DNA from: Chitinophaga pinensis
GTDB taxonomy: Bacteria; Bacteroidota; Bacteroidia; SXHM01
Length of the DNA: 13,433 bases
Reading direction: 5' to 3'
Assembly: GCA_945889235.1 (NCBI GenBank)
Contig: CAMDBK010000052.1
Coordinates: forward strand, 1-13,433
Part shown: one piece after another, positions 13,156 to 13,433 of the stretch
How positions within the stretch are numbered: the stretch's first letter is position 1
Layout: the number at the start of each line of letters is the position of its first letter
Notes under the pieces: generated by a model
Seen by the model: only the letters and a program-made list of their open reading frames with translations
Databases searched by the model: none
Told to the model about the DNA's origin: nothing
Position numbers and translations under genes: made by a program

Positions 13156-13433
13156 ACTTGCTCGTTTTTTTGGTGTGCTTAAAACAAGGGAGGATGTAGC
13201 GGAAAATCAATCGTTTTTTTCGGCACTAATTATTTGGGAGAGGATTTTCGCAACTTACACTTTTATCAGAAGTATAAGTTGACTAATCTTATAGTAAACA
13301 ACTACTCCTTGATGCTGAAATTAGAATTATTTCTGTTTAGGAGAGGATTGTTTTTATACCGACTTAGTATCAATGGAAAACCTTTGTCTATCCAAAAATC
13401 AGAACAAATCTGACCGCTTGACATACCGCCTTT
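13156..13433. other. Unassigned region to window edge
   Basis: No gene can be assigned. Visible structure: a hairpin CAACTTA-C-ACTT / AAGT-A-TAAGTTG (13251-13281) with a 7-nt loop and one mismatch; a repeated GGAGAGGATT at 13237-13246 and 13340-13349; and two T-runs near 13165 and 13214. Two frames are open to the edge: an ATG at 13373 on the plus strand (20 codons, starting MENLCLSKNQNK) and a minus-strand frame ending at a TAG at 13304-13302 (43 codons). Neither resembles a known transposase. If the 24-nt repeats mark an IS end, this is its subterminal part. Confidence 0.4.

Noticed and set aside
13302..13433. Open frames at the right edge on both strands
   Set aside because: Both are short (43 and 20 codons), overlap each other, and match no family I recognise, so neither is called as a gene.

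Overview
The window looks like a chromosomal segment from a member of the Bacteroidota, perhaps an environmental or uncultured lineage. The evidence is a giant secreted protein with choice-of-anchor L, SprB-type and PKD modules and a type IX secretion (T9SS) C-terminal sorting domain, TAnnTTTG-like promoter elements, no obvious Shine-Dalgarno sites, AT-rich DNA, and short dispersed palindromes of kinds I recall from such genomes.

Left part (1-3780): the window opens inside the 3' end of a RelE/ParE-like toxin gene (1-78), then a 56-residue TatA/E gene (120-290). Next is a phosphonate catabolism block: phosphonoacetate hydrolase phnA (371-1585) and a PhnZ-like HD-domain mixed-valent diiron oxygenase (1634-2233) on the plus strand, facing phosphonoacetaldehyde dehydrogenase phnY (2190-3614) on the minus strand. 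PhnY oxidises phosphonoacetaldehyde to phosphonoacetate and PhnA splits that into acetate and phosphate. The HD enzyme would cleave a 1-hydroxyalkylphosphonate by an independent oxidative route. No transaminase (phnW), hydroxylase or transporter is visible. A REP-like hairpin lies between phnA and the HD gene, and a 106-bp imperfect palindrome lies between phnY and the adhesin gene. The palindrome creates a false upstream extension of the phnY frame.

Centre (3816-11192): a 2030-residue modular surface protein is followed by a SiaC/DUF1987 phosphoprotein gene carrying an extra C-terminal membrane anchor. After that comes an orphan 3' fragment of a second adhesin-like gene (one PKD domain plus a T9SS tail) with no start region. 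The adhesin holds seven SprB-like repeats, three repeats of exactly 249 bp, Calx-beta-like, HYR and PKD modules, and an unusual type-B sorting tail that the fragment shares.

Right part (11193-13433): a 302-bp gene-poor gap contains a strong minus-strand terminator directly beside what looks like the 3' end of a tRNA. It is followed by a 60-codon hypothetical gene with a good intrinsic terminator, and by a DUF2130 coiled-coil protein in which a PD-(D/E)XK nuclease signature can be read. A gene starting 3 nt after the DUF2130 stop is cut after about 17 codons by what looks like the terminus of an IS21-like element (three tandem 24-nt repeats). The last ~280 bases hold no gene I can assign.
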